Shown one piece after another: positions 1 through 12,800 of a stretch of 64,000 bases of DNA. The stretch is from Erpetoichthys calabaricus (lineage: Eukaryota > Chordata > Cladistia > Polypteriformes > Polypteridae), in contig NC_041396.2 in assembly GCF_900747795.2 (NCBI RefSeq), forward strand, positions 38,588,674 to 38,652,673, in the 5' to 3' direction. The position numbers and the translations under genes are program-made. Numbering within the stretch: position 1 is the stretch's first letter; every line of letters starts with the position of its first letter. The notes under the pieces were generated by a model that was not told the origin of the DNA, made no database searches, and saw nothing but the letters and a program-made list of their open reading frames with translations.

Positions 1-215
1 GAGAATCATAACAGGATTTAAGGAAGGTGCTTGTGGAACTGGGCATACATAAGAAAGGATTGAAAATGTGCCTACAGTGGGATAGTATTAATGACATGTT
101 ATAAGTTCCATTACAGAAAAATAGCACAGCATGGTATTTATTTTACTGTTGGATAACAGGTTATATACTTAATGGATGTCAAATTAAATTCATTACTTTC
201 TCTATGTAAGATACG

Positions 216-1701
216 AGCTGTCTGGTTTCAGGGCGCTGCACAGCTGTGAAACTGCTCTGCTACGGGTAACCAATGATTTGCTTATGGCAGCAGACTCTGG
301 GACAAACTAGCATATTAATTCTGTTAGACCTCAGTGCAGCATTTGACACAGTCAGACATGACATCCTACTGTCCAGAATGGAGAACATGCTGGGTATCTC
401 TGGCACTGCCCTCCAGTGGTTCAAGTCCTATCTGACTGATAGGCAAGAGTTTGTTAGTCTTGGCAACAGCAGATCCAACTCCGTGCCAGTCACACAAGGA
501 GTCCCTCAGGGCTCTGTCCTTGGTCCTCTGCTTTTCTGTATTTATATGCTTCCCCTTGGCCATATTATCTGTAGTTATGGATTGGGTTATAATTTTTATG
601 CAGATGATACCCAGCTCTACTTCAATGTTAAAAGTGGAACTTCATCAGAGCTTTCTCAGCTCACAACCTGCCTTAGTGAAATTAAAACCTGGATGGAGCA
701 GAACTCTTTAAAATTAAATTGCAATAAAACTGAACTCCTGCAAATTGGGACTAAAATGCAACTTAATAAATTGAGCTCCTTCCCAGTCCATCTTGGCAGT
801 GATCTCATCAGACCTGCCTCTACTGTAAAAAATCTTGGTGTCATTTTTGATTCCTCCTTCACTTATTCCGCCCACATAAATCACATTAAGAAACTTTCTT
901 ACTTTCACCTCCGTAACATATCCCGTGTTCGCTCCTTCCTCTCCTTCTCTAATGCTGAGAAACTTGTCCATGCTTTTATCACATCCCGCATCGATTATTG
1001 TAATTCCCTACTGGCAGGTGCCCCTTCTAATCTTATATCACAGCTCCAGCTTATTCAAAACTCAGCTGCAAGAGTCCTTACTCGAACCAGCAGCAGCGAG
1101 CACATCACACCCATCCTGCTCCGTCTTCACTGGCTCCCTGTGTCCTACAGAATCGAATATAAAATGCTACTAATAACCTACAAAGCTTTAAATAACCTCG
1201 CACCAAACTACATCAGTGACCTCCTCCATCACTATGTGCCTGCCCGCCCACTAAGGTCCTCTGATTCTGGTAATCTTGTTGTGCCCCTCACTAATCTACA
1301 CTCTATGGGTGACAGGGCCTTCAGCTGTATAGCGCCCAGACTCTGGAATGACCTACCAAAATTAATCAGGTCAGCTGACTCCATGAATTCTTTTAAAAAA
1401 CAACTCAAAACTCATCTGTTCAGGAAGGCTTTTAGCTCTACTTGACTTTATTACCTTTCTCTCAGTTTACTTCTCTGTCAAGATGCCAATGTAACCTGTA
1501 TGTGTGTGCTAGACCATCAATTATGTTGTCTGTTTTTTTTCAGAATTTACTGTCTTAATCTTCTTTATTTATTTATCTGGTTTGTACAATGCTATATACT
1601 GTATATTCTGCCGTTCTTTATTATATTCTGTAAGTGCCTTGAGCATGGGAAAGGCACTATATAAATAAAATGTATTATTATTATTATTATTATTATTATT
1701 A
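216..1701 (+). mobile_element. L2-type LINE, 5'-truncated
   Basis: Reverse transcriptase with motif A LLDLSAAFDTVRHDIL, motif B QGVPQGSVLGPLLF and motif C NFYADDTQLYF. The C-terminal part typical of L2/CR1-group LINEs (ITSRIDYCNSLLAG, LHWLPVSYRI, RLWNDLP) ends at TGA 1443-1445. The 3' UTR ends in the L2 signature GCCTTGAGCATGGGAAAGGC followed by (ATT)n. Coding similarity starts near 221 in another frame (SGFRALHSCETALLRVTND), so there is one frameshift near 300 and the element is 5'-truncated. Confidence 0.9.
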
Positions 1702-1925
1702 GTTTCATATCCCCTTTCATAGCTTGTGGGACAGCATAAAGCTTTGAAACAGACTATTCCTGGTGCTCCAGTGATGTTTGAAGCTTCAGACCTCATCAGT
1801 CACGTGGCTGTAAAGCTTCGATACACTACTTTGAAATTGTGTGTATCATTAAGCAGATACAAGCTTCTTAATCTTGGTGTCAAATGTCACAACAGTACCA
1901 GTTTGTTTGTCCGTCTGTCTGTCGT

Positions 1926-2012
1926 CCTTACTTATTTGTCGTTCTGCCTGGCTGCCTGCCTTACCTATTTGTCGGTCTGCCCAGCTGCCTGCCTTACCTT
2001 CTTTGGAGGGCA
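1926..2012. repeat. degenerate 33-bp tandem repeat
   Basis: Two full and one partial copy of a unit beginning CCTTACNTATTTGTCG and ending GGCTGCCTG, inside a wider CTGT/CTGC-rich tract (about 1900-2130). Confidence 0.6.
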
Positions 2013-2251
2013 TCTATTTGTCTTACCTTCTTCAGTAGTTTGGCTGGTTGTCTGTCTTCCTTACCCTGTTTTGCTAGTTTGTGGGTTGGTAGGTTGGCTG
2101 CCTGACCGTCTGTCTTCCCTATCATTTTTATTTCTCAGCCCAGCACTCTGTTATCCAATTGGTTACCTGTCTGAATGATTATATCTTACCTACTGGATTA
2201 TCAGTCTTACTTCTAGGACTCTCTGTCTCTTTCCTCCTTATGATGCTAGGC

Positions 2252-2470
2252 TACAGAGGCATGTAAAAGTATTCAGTCCCCTTAAAGTCATAATTTTCTG
2301 CATGACAAAAGATTTGTACACATTTTTATGCATTCAGAATTTTTAATATGAACTCTTATGCTGTAACAATACATTTACAGAGTCAAAATAAACCATTTTC
2401 TGTATTTAACTGTAGAAGAAAAATTCAAAAGTTAGTGTTTGCAAAAGTATTCAATCTGTACTGCATCTTG
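2252..2470. mobile_element. remnant of Tc1-like inverted-repeat sequence
   Basis: Starts ACAGAGGCATGTAAAAGTAT, closely resembling Tc1 ends of fish, and repeats the internal motif GCAAAAGTATTCAATC at about 2440. No transposase is left. Confidence 0.45.
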
Positions 2471-3189
2471 CAGGGCTTGAAACTTGGCACAGGACTGTGG
2501 GTATCCTACACATGTTTAGTAATTCCTGGAAATTCTACTTTTGAATACACAAATTTCTTGCACATATTTATTTGGTAAGTGATCTTTGTTACTCTAATAA
2601 TATTCAGTGTCTTATTAATATTATTATTTTATAATTGTGCCTAATTTGCTACTCAGAAATTGTTTTTTTCTTTTATTGCTTGTTTTGTTATGCACAAATG
2701 CATTGCAATCACCTTCAATGTTGGAGTTGCTCTTCACAGGAGCATATCACTGTGGAATTCGGCAATTGGTTGGTTGTTAAGTGGAGCAGGAGTCAAAGAC
2801 TTGGGCGGCACATGATACTCTGTTTTGAGCGTGGATTTTAACACAGTTTAGTTGAGCTTCTTTTAAAGTGTAGTTTAAACACAGATTGAAGTGTATTCTT
2901 GCATGAAAATCAATACAAAAATTCAAAATTTAAAATTTTACTGAGCTCATATATAGTCTTGCCCCTTTTTATTTAACAAACTAAAAGCTGCTAATTCGTG
3001 ACTGCTTAAAGACCATTGAAATTGTCAGTTCTTTAAAATATTTATGGTGGGCTGACTGCCTTTGAATCTGACAAGTAATTTTAGTGACATACACAGAAAT
3101 GGATAAGAAACAATGCTCCAGGTGAGAAAAAGGTTGGGAAAGGTTGGGATGGTATGGAAAATGCAAATAAAAAAGTGTGGTGAGTCTTA

Positions 3190-4521
3190 CATTTACTTTG
3201 ACTTTTATTGCATTGCAGACAGTATGAACTGAAGATGTTTTCATGTTTTGTCTGGTCAACTTCATTTCATTTGTTAATATACAGTACATCCATTTCCACT
3301 TTTCAGGCCTGCAACACTTAGTTAAAAAAAAAAAGTTGCAATAGGGACAAATTAGGGCCAGTAATGAGGTAAAATAATTAAATAATAATGTGATTTCAAA
3401 CAGGTTATGTCCACAGGTGACTGTAATCATGTATTGGTATAAAAGCAGTATCCACAAAATGATGAGTCTTTGAGGAGCAATGAATGGCAGAGGATCTCCA
3501 GTTTGTCAACAAATGCATGAGAAAATTGTTGAAATGTTTAAAAAACAATGTTCTTCAAAGAAAGATAGGAATGGATTTGCGTATTTCTCCCTCTACAGTG
3601 CTTAATATCATTAAACGATTCAAGGAATCTGGAGGAATTTCGATGAGTAAAGGGCAAGGACGCAAGCCTAAGATGAACACCCATGTTCTCCGATCCCACA
3701 GATGGCATTGCATCAAGAACCCTCACTCATCAATTACATTTGTGAGTTACATTCACAAATGCCACTTAAAACATTACTGTGCCACAAAGAACCTTATGTT
3801 AACCATGTCCAGAAATGGCCTTGACTCCTCTATCATACAGTGGAAACATGTATTGTGGTCAGACAAACCATTTTTCCGGATTTTTTGGAAGAAATTGGCA
3901 TCATGTCCTCTGGACCAAAGACAAAAAGGACCATAATCATGGTATGGGGTTGTATCAATGCCCTTGGGAAAGGTAATTTATACTTTTGTGATGGCAGCAT
4001 TAATGCAGAAAAAGTACATTGAGATTTTAGAGCAACATATGCTGCCTTCAAGACAATATCTTTTCCAAGGACATCCATGCATTTTCAACAAGACAACCAC
4101 CATTCTACACACATTACAAAGACATGGCTGCAGAAGAAGAGGGTATGGGTACTGGACTGGCCTGCCTGACCTGTCCTCAATAGAGAGTGTGTGGAGAATT
4201 TTGAACTGAAAAATGTGACAACGATGACCCTGTATTGTTACACACCTTAAGATTTGTTTGTAGGAAAAATGGGACAAAATAACACCTGAAATGCCTCATC
4301 ATTGGTATCCTCAGTGCCAAAAACATCTTTTACTGTAAGTGTTGTGAGAAGGAATGTCAACATTACAAAGTGATAAATGCTTTACCATCCCAACTTTTTT
4401 TGGAATGTGTTGCAGGCCTGAAATGCAGGAGTGGATGTATATTAACAAATGAAATGAAGTTGACCAGACAAAACATAAAATATCTTGGGTTTATACTGTC
4501 TGAAATAAAAGTCAATGTAAA
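3190..4521 (+). mobile_element. decayed Tc1-like transposon with long inverted repeats
   Basis: About 140-bp terminal inverted repeats: CATTTACTTTGACTTTTATT at the left matches the complement of the right end (AATAAAAGTCAATGTAAAT). Both arms share ACAAAACAT...GTC and AGGCCTGCAACAC. Between them is a broken transposase: a helix-turn-helix tract near 3550-3640 (IGMDLRISPSTVLNIIKRF), VLWSDKP near 3852 and LPDLSSIESVWRILN near 4165-4207. Frames shift several times. Confidence 0.85.
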
Positions 4522-4789
4522 TTTAATGTTTTTTGAATTTTCTATACTGTGCCAATGTTTTCTGATTTGGGGTTGGCTAAGACTGCCACATAACTATGAA
4601 AATAAGCACATTTCTGGAGAAAAATTAAAACTTTGTAGGAAGCTTTTCTAGACGATATAATAATATATAATTCACTTTTATATTCTCTTATGGTCTTTTA
4701 TAAATGTCCTTTTAATTTTTGGCAACAGTTCATGGTAATCACAAAGCAAATATTTTCAGTGGCAAACTAATAACAGTCATAGTCATTCT

Positions 4790-5045
4790 TAAACCTGCTT
4801 ACTCCAATTCAGAGGAGCAGGGAACAACACATATCATGGCAGTACTCTGCACAGTGCTGGAATAGGGCATGAAGAGGTTACAGATTCATTATGGGGCCCA
4901 CACATCCACACCAGGACAATTTAATCAAATGTATAGCGTTTTAAGAATGTGAAAGGAAAAACAGAGTATGTAGAAGAAAAGTATAGAGACACAGAGAGAA
5001 CATGCAAACTCAACACAGGCAATCTGGCGTTGAATTTGAACCAAA
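4790..5045 (-). repeat. old V-SINE-type copy
   Basis: Contains AGAGAGAACATGCAAACTCA and other parts of the module seen better preserved at 37283-37599 and 54763-55101. It is heavily diverged. Confidence 0.5.
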
Positions 5046-5412
5046 TATAGTGAATCTGTAAAGTGCCAGTGGTAGTCTGTTACTGTGTTGCCTAAGCTAA
5101 GAATATGTTAACTGTATTTTACTTAAACATCTCATTATTTAAATGCAAAGCATTCACACAGCCTTTTGTTGACCGCTCAGTTGTCTTAAAGGTGCAGAAA
5201 GTTATACTCTGACTGAAAAAAAATTGGTATGGATAAAAAAAAAATCTTTTTACATTCTGTAGATGTTTTATATTATTACAATCTTTTCAGCTAAATATGA
5301 CTAGAAATCACTAAATGCAGAATTAAACAATAATTCAAATTAGAATAGCAGAGATAATAGAGATACATTATTTGAAAGACTAGCTGATAACTCATAATTT
5401 TTAATAAAAATA

Positions 5413-5665
5413 CTAGTAGAGAAAATCCAAGCAAAATTACACCTTTTATTGGCTAACTAAAAAGATTACAATATGCAAGCTTTCCAGGCAACTCAGGCTC
5501 TTTCTTCAGGCAAGATGGATTTACATCTTGCCTGAAGAAGGGGCCTGAGTTGCCTCGAAAGCTTGCATATTGTCATTTTTTTAGTTAGCCAATAAAAGGT
5601 GTCATTTGCTTGGCTTTTCTCTACATTCATAATGGCTAACACGGTACAACACCCTAGTACAATAA
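5413..5665. mobile_element. palindromic Penelope-like terminal repeat (head-to-head pair)
   Basis: The right half (about 5513-5665, plus) runs CTTGCCTGAAGAAGGGGCC, CTCGAAAGCTTGCATATTG, TTAGTTAGCCAATAAAAGGT. The left half (about 5413-5512) is its inverted copy. The tract CTGAAGA-stem-GAAAGC resembles the hammerhead-ribozyme core known in Penelope-like terminal repeats. No coding sequence is attached. A related minus copy is at 60236-60335. Confidence 0.65.
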
Positions 5666-6099
5666 AAAATACTATAAACAGCTAAAGAGTAAGTTGTGAC
5701 ATTTAAAAATGTCTAAAATTTTAATATCAAGGAGTTTTGTAAACTCTGGATTTTTAACACTGTGCACTTTCAAACCCCCCACAATATCTGAAATCCCCTG
5801 TTATGTTAAATTCAAGAGGAAATTTCTCCTATCCTACCCCCCCTCCCCCCCACATTTGTAATGTCAATTTCAAGCCTTCCTTTGCTGTTTTGTACCTTTT
5901 TTTTTTTTTTTACTTGTTTGTATGTTTTACCTCATTGCCAGTTTCTTTTTAAATATCCTTATTTCATACTCTTCATTTATCTGAACCTGCATATTTATGT
6001 TAGGATAGTGGCTATCTGGAATGTTTTATCATTACTATTATTATTTAGTGTAATTTGCACATTATCTTTGCATATTTTTCTTCTGTCTAGGTTATAAAG

Positions 6100-6226
<127 letters not shown>

Positions 6227-6773
6227 AGTTTTCTTATCTCAGTCCACACAGAGCTGTTTGTTTAACTGCCAATTGTAATTTTTCCTGGTATGAATAAGCT
6301 TTTTTTGGAAGGGGTTATGTGTGAGTGAATATGACCTATTGTGGACCACACCAAAGGTTGGCTTGTACCTTGCGGACAACATAGACTAGATTTCAATCAG
6401 TCTAGGAATAAATCTTTATTTCCATCCCTCTGCATGTTCATGGCTTTTTGTTCTCTATAAAACCCGCAATTTATGTGACACACTGGTTTGTTCTGCACAG
6501 CACTGAATGGTGGTGTGAATAAAGGTTACTTAATGGATTTGTCATTTTTTTAATTTTTTTTTTTATTATTATTTTTTTTAATAGCAACCGTAACAGAACA
6601 CTTCAACATTAAAAATATATTTATAGTTTATAGTTCTCTTTCAGACTGTTTGTTAAATCTTCCAAATTATAATCTGCAATTTGTGCTTTTATAATGTTTT
6701 AATTATAATGTTGAATGCCACCTGATATGCCATTGTTCACAATATTTAAATACTTTGTAACTGATTGTTTTAG

Positions 6774-6887
6774 GCTTGAAGATCCACTTGTGATTATTTG
6801 GTTAAGTCATGGCAACAGGGGGTGAGGAAGACCCCTTCAGTTCAAACAATCGAGAAGACAACAATTCCCAAAATCAGCCTGATTCTG
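6774..6887 (+). CDS. bak1: bak1 first coding exon with 35 nt of 5' UTR
   Basis: A pyrimidine-rich acceptor ends in TTTTAG at 6773. The 35-nt leader holds an in-frame TAA, and the ATG is at 6809. The exon encodes residues 1-26 (MATGGEEDPFSS...) and ends in phase 1 at 6887 before GTATGT. Having an acceptor upstream of the ATG means a further non-coding first exon, and the promoter, lie upstream; I could not identify them. Confidence 0.9.
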
Positions 6888-9800
6888 GTATGTGAAACCA
6901 CTATATAAAATTACAATAGGTAAATGTTTCTGTCACGTTTATGAAGCTAGATGAACTCTCTTCTTGGTAGAAAAAGGACTTTTCCAGAAAAAAAATACTT
7001 AATTGGCAGCTGTTCAGATATATCTATAGAACAAACTAAATTTCAGCTTTAGAATTGAATGTCTGCGTTACCATCTATCTGCAAAAATAATAAGAGAAAT
7101 ACTTTGTGGAGAGTCTTAACTTAAAAAACAAAAAACAAACAAAAAAAACACTTCAGTAGGCACACATACAACATCTTTCTAAAGACTGAGCATATTTCAC
7201 TTTATTGTATTTTTATAACAATTCCAGTTGCATGGTGTGAAACGCATACAAAGCAAATTTATAACATAAAGATAACCATAAGAATCACCCCACCAGTACA
7301 CAACTAACCTGTTTAACCAAAGCACAAGCATGTAGTGAAGAAAATTGTCAAATCGAGTTAAGACATCTCAAAGCTTGCTGGTAAGTACTGTTAACATAAT
7401 CTGATGGTTTTGGTGGGCTTTACCAAATAGAAAAAGGGAGGACAGAATGTGAGTTTTCAGATAATTTCTTAGGTGCTCTACATTTCTAAGTAGAAAAACT
7501 ATGTAAATCCACATCTTCGTGTCTGTATTTATGTCCTGCACAAACAGTATAGTAAAAAAGATTTATTTTGCCAGTTTGGCATTTTGAATTGTTTAGTATT
7601 AGTAATTGTGGTTAGTAACAGTATATAATGAATAAGAAATTTTTGTGTGTTTTCAGTTTGTGTTGGACAAAACATTACAGTAGATAATGTGAACCTGATG
7701 AAATGTCATTATGTTATTATATTATATTTTATTATACAGTAATCCCTCGCTATATCGCGCTTCGACTTTCGCGGCTTCACTCTATCGCGGATTTTATATG
7801 TAAGCATATTTAAATATATATCGCAAATTTTTCGCTGGTTCGTGGGTTTCAGTGGAGAATGGGTCTTTTAATTTCTGGTACATGCTTCCTCAGTTGGTTT
7901 GCCCAGCTGATTTCATACAATGGACGCTATTAGCAGATGGCTGAGAAGCTACCCAATCAGAGCACTTACGTATTAAATAAAACTCCTCAAATATATTGTG
8001 AGCACGGGGGCTGTTCCCACCCCTAGAGGATACAGCCACTTGTCTAAAAAATGCTGAAAGACTACCTTCACATTGCTCCCTTCCTTGCTGGGCTTACTTG
8101 TGGTTACTTTGTTGCGCGATATGCTTCCCGCACGGTGCTTCGCATACTTAAAAGCTCAAACAGCCCTATTGATTTTTGATTGTTTGCTTTTCTCTCTCTT
8201 TCTCTCTGTCTCTGACATTCTCTGATCCTGATACGCAGTCCTTTGAAGAGGAAGATATGTTTGTGTTCTTTTAATTGTGAGACGCAACTGTCATCTCTGA
8301 CTTGTCATGGAGCATGTTTAAACTTTTGAAAAAGAAACACGTTTGTTTGCAGTGTTTGAATAACGTTCCTGTCTCTCTACAACCTCCTGTGTTTCTGTGC
8401 AAATCTGTGACCCAAGCATGACAATATAAAAATAACCATATAAACATATGGTTTCTACTTCGCGGATTTTCACCTTTCGCGGGGGGTTCTGGAACGCAAC
8501 CCCCGCGATCGAGGAGGGATCACTGTATCTTTTTTGGTGCAAAGAGAATTGTCTGTATCTTAACATCAGCAAAACCAAGGGAATGGTTATTGACTTTTGC
8601 TGTACCAAAGAGTACACGTCCAGTCACTATTCAAGGAGTGAATGTAGAGGTGATCCACTCCAACGGTACTTGAGGGTCCACATTAATGACAGTTTGGACT
8701 CATCTTGGAACAAAGAGGAACTACAGTAATCCCTCCTCCATCATGGGGGTTGCGTTCCAGAGCCACCCGCGAAATAAGAAAATCCGCGAAGTAGAAACCA
8801 TATGTTTATATGGTTATTTTTATATTGTCATGCTTGGGTCACAGATTTGCGCAGAAACACAGGAGGTTGTAGAGAGACAGGAACGTTATTCAAACACTGC
8901 AAACAAACATTTGTCTCTTTTTCAAAAGTTTAAACTGTGCTCCATGACAAGACAGAGATGACAGTTCTGTCTCACAATTAAAAGAATGCAAACATATCTT
9001 CCTCTTCAAAGGAAACAGAGAGGAAAGCAAACAAATCAATAGGGCTGTTTGTTTTTAAGTATGCGAAGCACCGCCGGTACAAAGCTGTTGAAGGCGGCAG
9101 CTCACACCCCCTCCGTCAGGAGCAGAGAGAGAGAGAGAAACAAAGTCAAAAATCAATACGTGCCCTTTGAGCTTTTAAGTATGCGAAGCACCGTGCAGCA
9201 TACTTAAAAGCTGCACACAGAAGGTAGCAACGTGAAGATAATCTTTCAGCATTTTTAGACGAGCGTCCATATCGTCTAGGTGTGCGAACAGCCCCCCTGC
9301 TCACACCCCCTACGTCAGGATCACAGATAGTCAGCGCAAGAGAGAGAGAGAGAGAAAGTAAGTTGGGTAGCTTCTCAGCCATCTGCCAATAGCGTCCCTT
9401 GTATGAAATCAACTGGGCAAACCAACTGAGGAAGCATGTACCAGAAATTAAAAGACCCACTGTCCTCAGAAATCCGCGAACCAGCAAAAAATCCGCGATA
9501 TATATTTAAATATGCTTACATATAAAATCCGCGATAGAGTGAAACTGCGAAAGGCAAAGCGCGATATAGCCAGGGATCACTGTATATAAGAAAGGGCAAG
9601 CAGGTTCTTTTCCCTTAGGAGATTGCATTCCTTAAATGTGGAAAGAGCCATCCTTCACATCTTCTACAACACTGTGATGGCCAGTGTGATTTTCTATGCT
9701 GTGGTTTGCTGGGCTGGTAACATCACTTGAAGAAAGGCCCACCAAATCAACAAGCTAATTAAAAGGGCAAGCTCACTTATAGGACACACTCTGGACACCC

Positions 9801-12800
9801 CCTCATATCATAGCGAAGGAGAGAAATAAAAAAAAAAACTGAGTGCTGTTATGAATAATGCACATCCTCTCTCTGACACACTAAGTACTTTATGGCAACG
9901 AATTATTCCTTTATACCAACAGCAATACATCTGCATAATGCCTTACTGTGACAGCCAAGTCATGACTTTTCATTCTTTTGAATATGCTTGCTTTGTAGTC
10001 ATTCTGCTCTGTGTTTAGACTAATGTATTTGTATATTTATTTATTATTTACTTATTGATGCATTTATTTATTTAAAGAGCTTCTGTAAAAAGCCAAATTT
10101 ATCCTTGGCAACAAATAAACAGAACTTTTATCTATTATATTATTGTTGCCATAATAGATTCTACTACTTGTGCAGTGTGAATTTTTAACATCCTGTAATA
10201 ATGCAATGTCCATAATTAATAAACTGGATCAATATATCACCTTAAAATTCAGAATTTGGCCATTCTTCAGCTGTGTATATTTAGTACATTTATTCCTGAC
10301 ATAGATTACATGTTCTCTTCTTTGCTCTCTTTGTCACTTGATTTTCCACTTTCATCTTTCAGAGGAGCAGGTTATAGAGGAGACTGAGAGTGTGTTTTGC
10401 AGTTATGTCTTTCATCGTTACCAGCAAGAAAGTCAAACAGAAGAAGGTGAGGTACCAAAGGACCCTGAGATTTTGGACCTGCAGCCCAGGTTATACAGGT
10501 ATAACGTGCTTGATGCCCCAGGGCACCTTTTGCCAAGCTGTTATAACTGAAAGCTGTTTTTTGCCAACTTGTATTAAAGACACTGTCTCTTTTTGCAGCA
10601 CTCCTTACCGTGTCGGTCACCAGTTAGCCATAATTGGTGATGATATCAACAGACGTTACGACCATGAGTTCAGAAGAATGCTCTCCCAGTTGGCACTCAC
10701 CCCTCAAAATGCCTACATTTACTTCTGCAAGATAGCCACAAGGTAACATTGTAAAGCCCAGTTTATTTAGAATTTTTTGGTGAATCAGATGATCTCTTTG
10801 GAGTCTCTAACTGGTGATAGCTAAAACAATTATGTTTTTAAATTGTTCAGTTCATTTTAATTATGTAAAGTGTTTTTTGTTTAACTCTAAAGTTTTTGAA
10901 GAAAAGCTCAACGCTGTAGGACTAAGACAGTGTTCATTCCAGCTATTCCAACTACTTTTATTTTAAAAAATCTGTTTCCTTTTTATGAATTTGGATATGA
11001 TAAATCTTTGGCAGTAATTTTAATATTTTTAGTTCTTGATTTATTTTGAAATGGATCAAGGAGAAAAGACCAACACTTTACAGCCAATCTCCTTACGTGA
11101 GATTCAGTTTTTTAGTAATAGGCATGTCCCTTTTGATCACAAGTACTGTATAATTCACCCTTAAGTTGCTGCCATGAAGTAAATCAAAAGGCTGAACTAC
11201 TTCAACTTGGTCAGTGTGTATTGTTATAATTATACTAGCACGGTAAAGTTTGAAGGAATATTGTTGATTATTGAAGAATGCATCTTCTGTTTGCAGAACT
11301 GCTTGTCTCTAATGTTTCTCTGTTAGGGTTGAAAATTAGAAATTTGACTTATGAAAGTGTATGCATTATGTACATTATACATGATGCATTTGAGTCATTA
11401 CTGACTCAGAGAATTGCATTTCTGTCCTGAATGGGGTTGAAAATTGGCTGATAATTAATGTTTGTCTGTATTCCTTATAGCATTCATGGGTTCAGTTTTC
11501 AGCAGGGAAGTTGAAAGCTGAATTTTTTTTGTCTAATGTTGGTCCTCTCTTTATCTCTCTTTATCTGTCTGTCTCTTCTTTTCTGCTGGCTAACACTTCC
11601 ACTTTAGTATGGATGAACTCACAGGTAAATACTATTTTGTGTTTCCACCTTTTTTCTGATTTATTTATGAAAGTACCTGAACTCTTTCTGGAAACTGGTT
11701 TAGCCAATGTCTCATTCTTAATCCAGTCAAGATTTTAACATTCTTGCGATTCTAGTTTATAGTCATAAAAGTGATCTGGGAATTTATTTTCTATGATGTA
11801 ATTGTTAGGAAAAGGGGCTAAATCCGTTTGTTTTGTCGTTTTTGCTATTTGAGGTCAGTCAGAATCCAGTTATGAAAATGACAAGAAATATCTATCCATG
11901 TTTGTGGTTTTCATTTACATATCTATGGTTTAAAAAAAGTTGTTTTAACTACATAGCACTCAGATGACACCAATAATTTGTCATGTTTTACACACAGTAT
12001 TTGCAGTAGTACAGGTGGATTGGCATAATAGTGTGCTGTTGCTTTATAGTTCCATTGTACTTGGTTTGAATCCCTGGTGCAGTGACTCGTTTGTTTGGAG
12101 TTTGGATGATTTCCTTGTTGTCTTTGTGTGTTTCTTTTCTTTGAGCACTCCAGTTTTCCTTTCATAACCAGAAAAACATGTTTAGCAATTTTAAATTGCT
12201 TCTGTGAATGTGACTTGGGTCTTTTCTAGTGTTGGTTCTTGCTTTGTGCCAACTGTTGGCTTCATAGAATTCAGGTTTCCCAAGTGCCTGAATTGGACTA
12301 AGCGGGGGTTGAGACTGCAAGTATGTGTGGGTAGTGTCGGTTTTATGGCATACACTTTAATTACACATAAAAATCAACTGTAAATTATTTATTTATTCTA
12401 AAGTTTGCAGTATATTGAAATTCCTTAATATTTTGTTGGATTCAAAAGTAATCTGAATTAATATAAACTTTCAACCTGATTAAATTTAGAATAATACCTG
12501 AAGTGGTTCACATACTAACAATGATATCAATAGTTTATTCTTTTCAAGACTTCTGTCCTATGGTACCATAAATGATTATACAAGCAGTGTTAAATATAAT
12601 TTTATTATATATTCATTTCATGTAAAACATGTCCTCTTACTATTTTTTTTCTCTTTTTCACCTTTTGGTTAGCCTCTTTGAGTCAGAGATCAATTGGGGC
12701 CGAGTGATTGCCTTGCTCGGTTTTGGGTACCGAATGGCTCTGCATGTCTTCCAGCAAGGAATAACCGGTTTCTTAAGCCAGATTGGCCGATTCATTGCTG

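Larger units (their letters stand above)
1702..3189. other. no gene recognised
   Basis: Between the L2 and the Tc1. Apart from the 33-bp tandem repeat and the Tc1-end remnant I see only AT-rich sequence with short chance ORFs. Confidence 0.5.

Noticed and set aside
2981-3457. 158-codon minus ORF
   Set aside because: It runs through the left inverted repeat of the decayed Tc1 and shows no domain.
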